Positions 8,545 through 10,340 of a stretch of DNA of 10,340 bases are shown here, piece by piece (positions within the stretch are counted from its first letter, which is position 1; every line of letters begins with the position of its first letter). The translations under genes and the position numbers were made by a program. The notes under the pieces were generated by a model. It was not told the DNA's origin, made no database searches, and was given only the letters and a program-made list of their open reading frames with translations. This stretch comes from a bacterium (lineage in GTDB: Bacteria > Fidelibacterota > Marinisomatia > Marinisomatales > JAHJCW01), in assembly GCA_018812885.1 (NCBI GenBank), contig JAHJCW010000146.1, positions 1 to 10,340 of the forward strand, given 5' to 3'.

Positions 8545-9420
8545 ATGATCCCAAAAGAAATCCTGCGTAAAGTACGACACATCGAAATTCGTACACGTGG
8601 ATTAGTCAACGATTTATTTGGCGGTGAATATCATTCTGTATTTAAAGGAAGAGGGATGACCTTCTCGGAAGTGCGTGAATACCAGCCTGGAGATGATATT
8701 CGATTAATTGATTGGAATGTAACTGCCCGTTCCAACGAGCCACATGTAAAAGTATTTGAAGAAGAACGAGAACTTACTGTTTACTTAGTTGTTGATATCA
8801 GTTCATCGGGGATGTTTGGTTCAACCAATAAATTTAAAAAAGAAATTGGCACCGAAATAGCTGCGGTGTTGGGTTTCTCAGCAATTAAAAATAAGGATAG
8901 AGTTGGAGTAATTTTATTTTCTAATGAAATTGAAAAATATATTCCACCCAAAAAGGGCAGATCGCATGTATTGCGGGTAATTCGAGAACTATTGTATCAT
9001 AAACCGCAAGAACAAGGCACTAACTTAGCATCTGTTTTAGACTTTTTACTTAAAGTTGCTAAAAGGCGTAGTGTTGTGTTTATTATATCAGATTTTTTAG
9101 ATGAAGATTATTGGAAACAATTACGAATGGTTAACCAAAAGCACGATGTAATTGGAATCAGAATATATGATCCGGCGGAATTAGATTTTCCAAATATTGG
9201 TCATCAAAAAATACATGATCCTGAAACCGGAGATACTTACTGGATCGACACGAAAAAATCCAAAGAGCGAAATGCATATAAACAACAAGTATTGCAGCAA
9301 TTTAAAACTATCAAAAAAGACTGCGACCACATACAATTTGATTTAATTGATATTGCTACAAATGAGGATTTTGTTGAGCCATTAATGAAATATTTTAAAT
9401 TGCGAGAACATCGCATTTAG
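8545..9420 (+). CDS. DUF58 domain protein with vWA-like MIDAS
   Basis: DUF58 proteins are the usual partners of MoxR ATPases and carry a von Willebrand factor A-like fold. The 291-aa product has no signal peptide or membrane segment, so it should be cytoplasmic, perhaps membrane-associated through partners. The DUF58 hallmark is GMTFSEVREYQPGDDIRLIDW (D50, D51, R53, D56, W57) followed by NVTARSNEPHVKVFEEERE. The metal-binding site is intact: DISSS (D84, S86, S88), T159 in GTNLAS, and D183 in ISDF. A working MIDAS predicts divalent-metal-dependent ligand binding, probably the substrate for MoxR remodelling. The start follows an A-rich stretch with no Shine-Dalgarno sequence. The stop is three bases before the next gene, so the two are almost certainly co-translated. 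Family is certain; biochemical role is not established. Confidence 0.96.
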   Translation: MIPKEILRKVRHIEIRTRGLVNDLFGGEYHSVFKGRGMTFSEVREYQPGDDIRLIDWNVTARSNEPHVKVFEEERELTVYLVVDISSSGMFGSTNKFKKEIGTEIAAVLGFSAIKNKDRVGVILFSNEIEKYIPPKKGRSHVLRVIRELLYHKPQEQGTNLASVLDFLLKVAKRRSVVFIISDFLDEDYWKQLRMVNQKHDVIGIRIYDPAELDFPNIGHQKIHDPETGDTYWIDTKKSKERNAYKQQVLQQFKTIKKDCDHIQFDLIDIATNEDFVEPLMKYFKLREHRI

Positions 9421-9423
9421 AAG

Positions 9424-10323
9424 ATGTTACGTATCCTTGTTATATTTTTCTTTTTATTTATTGGATGTGGATCCAATGACAATTCCGCATCTTTGCAAAT
9501 TCAAACTGATATTGATACTACCGTTGCTAGAATTGGGGATGTACTTAACTTAAATATTATAGCACAAAATGCAGGTGATAGGATTGTTGTTTTTCCTGAT
9601 ATTCAGGAAACTGAATCAATGGAAATCAGGGATAAGTCAATAGTCACAAAACACAGCAAACCATATCAAGTGAGTTTTCAAATTGTATTTTGGGATACCG
9701 GTAGTTTTACAATTCCTGAATATCAGGTTGAGATTCTGAAAGCTGATTCAACAAACGATATTACTATTAAGACAGATTCAATCGATATAAAAATTATATC
9801 GATGTTAGTTGGAGCTGAAGATACAAATTTACGTCCGATCAAAGACCCTATTGCATTGAAAAAACCAATCAATTGGCATAGGTGGATTTTAATTACGATC
9901 TTATTTTTACTTTTGCTGACATTATTAGTTCTCTGGCGCAAACGGATTAAGAAAGAACTGTTGAAAAAAATCGATGTTTCAGAATATCAATCCGCCAAAG
10001 ACATAGCCATTGCAAGATTAAATGCACTGAAGGATTTAATACATATTAATAAAATATTTTATTCTCAATCATCTTTCATAATAAGGGAATTTCTTGAAAA
10101 TCAATTCTATATAAGAGCATTGGAAATGACAACCGGGGAGATTAGTGAGTTTGAGTCCGATTATGAGTTGAAAAAAGATGATTTCAACAGTTTGATTAAT
10201 TTACTTAATCGTGCTGATCTAGCAAAATTTGCTAAATTTGAGTTCACAAGTCAAAATAGAGAAGTGGATTATAAGTGGATGTTGAACTTTATTCAAAATT
10301 TTGACATTAAACTAATATTGTAA
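9424..10323 (+). CDS. BatD/DUF4381-like membrane-anchored lipoprotein of the MoxR-DUF58 cluster
   Basis: The 299-aa product has a lipoprotein-type N-terminus with FIGC lipobox (Cys15). Next come about 120 residues of beta-rich sequence resembling an immunoglobulin-like BatD domain (ARIGDVLNLNIIAQNAGDRIVVFP, then VSFQIVFWDTGSFTIPEYQVEI). The LRPIKDPI motif (L136-P142), common just before the membrane in Bat-associated proteins, precedes one transmembrane helix at about 154-171, flanked by WRKRIKK. The cytoplasmic tail (about 174-299) is helical, with NALKDL, FIIREFLENQFYIRALEMTTGEI and LLNRADLAKFAKFEF, as in DUF4381/BatD C-terminal regions. It is shorter than typical BatD (500 residues or more). 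It follows DUF58 by three bases, so it should join the same inner-membrane complex, with sensing in the periplasm and contact with DUF58 or MoxR in the cytoplasm. The family link rests on motif and context; Cys15 could simply lie in an uncleaved or SPI-type signal. Confidence 0.75.
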   Translation: MLRILVIFFFLFIGCGSNDNSASLQIQTDIDTTVARIGDVLNLNIIAQNAGDRIVVFPDIQETESMEIRDKSIVTKHSKPYQVSFQIVFWDTGSFTIPEYQVEILKADSTNDITIKTDSIDIKIISMLVGAEDTNLRPIKDPIALKKPINWHRWILITILFLLLLTLLVLWRKRIKKELLKKIDVSEYQSAKDIAIARLNALKDLIHINKIFYSQSSFIIREFLENQFYIRALEMTTGEISEFESDYELKKDDFNSLINLLNRADLAKFAKFEFTSQNREVDYKWMLNFIQNFDIKLIL

Positions 10324-10340
10324 CTTATTATTTCAATAAG
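10324..10340. repeat. Short inverted repeat at the right edge, directly after the last stop codon
   Basis: CTTATT (10324-10329) and AATAAG (10335-10340) are exact reverse complements around a five-base loop, starting immediately after the stop codon of the BatD-like gene. The window ends on the last base of the arm, so its full extent cannot be seen. It is AT-rich and lacks a visible T-run, so it is a weak terminator candidate. It may instead be chance, or overlap the start region of a following gene. Confidence 0.3.

Overview
The window is an AT-rich bacterial chromosomal segment (about one third G+C by eye, not counted). All genes lie on the + strand and are tightly packed. The gene content (DnaK, a TamB/TamA pair, two predicted lipoproteins, a MoxR-DUF58-BatD-like set) indicates a diderm with an outer membrane. 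Most start codons lack a clear Shine-Dalgarno sequence and are preceded by A-rich DNA. Together with the Bat-type cluster, this suggests the Fibrobacteres-Chlorobi-Bacteroidetes superphylum, for example Marinimicrobia, Ignavibacteria or a relative. That placement is inference; no rRNA gene is present to confirm it.

Layout: (1) 1-944, the C-terminal half of dnaK, cut by the left edge, followed by a strong hairpin terminator at 968-1004. (2) 1083-6697, a two-gene envelope unit: a 1253-aa TamB-like translocation/assembly protein and, two bases later, a 616-aa Omp85 protein with three POTRA domains (TamA-like). (3) 6698-6788, a 91-bp gap with a possible promoter. (4) 6789-10323, a compact four-gene set with gaps of 17, 11 and 3 bp: a TPR lipoprotein, a MoxR AAA+ ATPase, a DUF58 protein with a vWA-like MIDAS, and a lipoprotein with one membrane segment that resembles a short BatD/DUF4381 protein. 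The set probably continues past the right edge, where BatA/BatB-type vWA proteins would be expected.

How the genes fit together: TamB should span the periplasm from an inner-membrane anchor to the TamA barrel, carrying lipids or aiding outer-membrane protein insertion. MoxR, DUF58 and BatD-like proteins form a widespread but poorly understood module in which a AAA+ ATPase acts as a chaperone on MIDAS/vWA partners at the inner membrane. The TPR lipoprotein sits between the two units and could serve either one. Nearly all the DNA is explained by recognisable families. I see no mobile element, CRISPR array, tRNA or clearly novel system. The points most worth a second look are the short, doubly anchored BatD-like protein, the TPR lipoprotein at the head of the MoxR set, and the tamB-before-tamA order.
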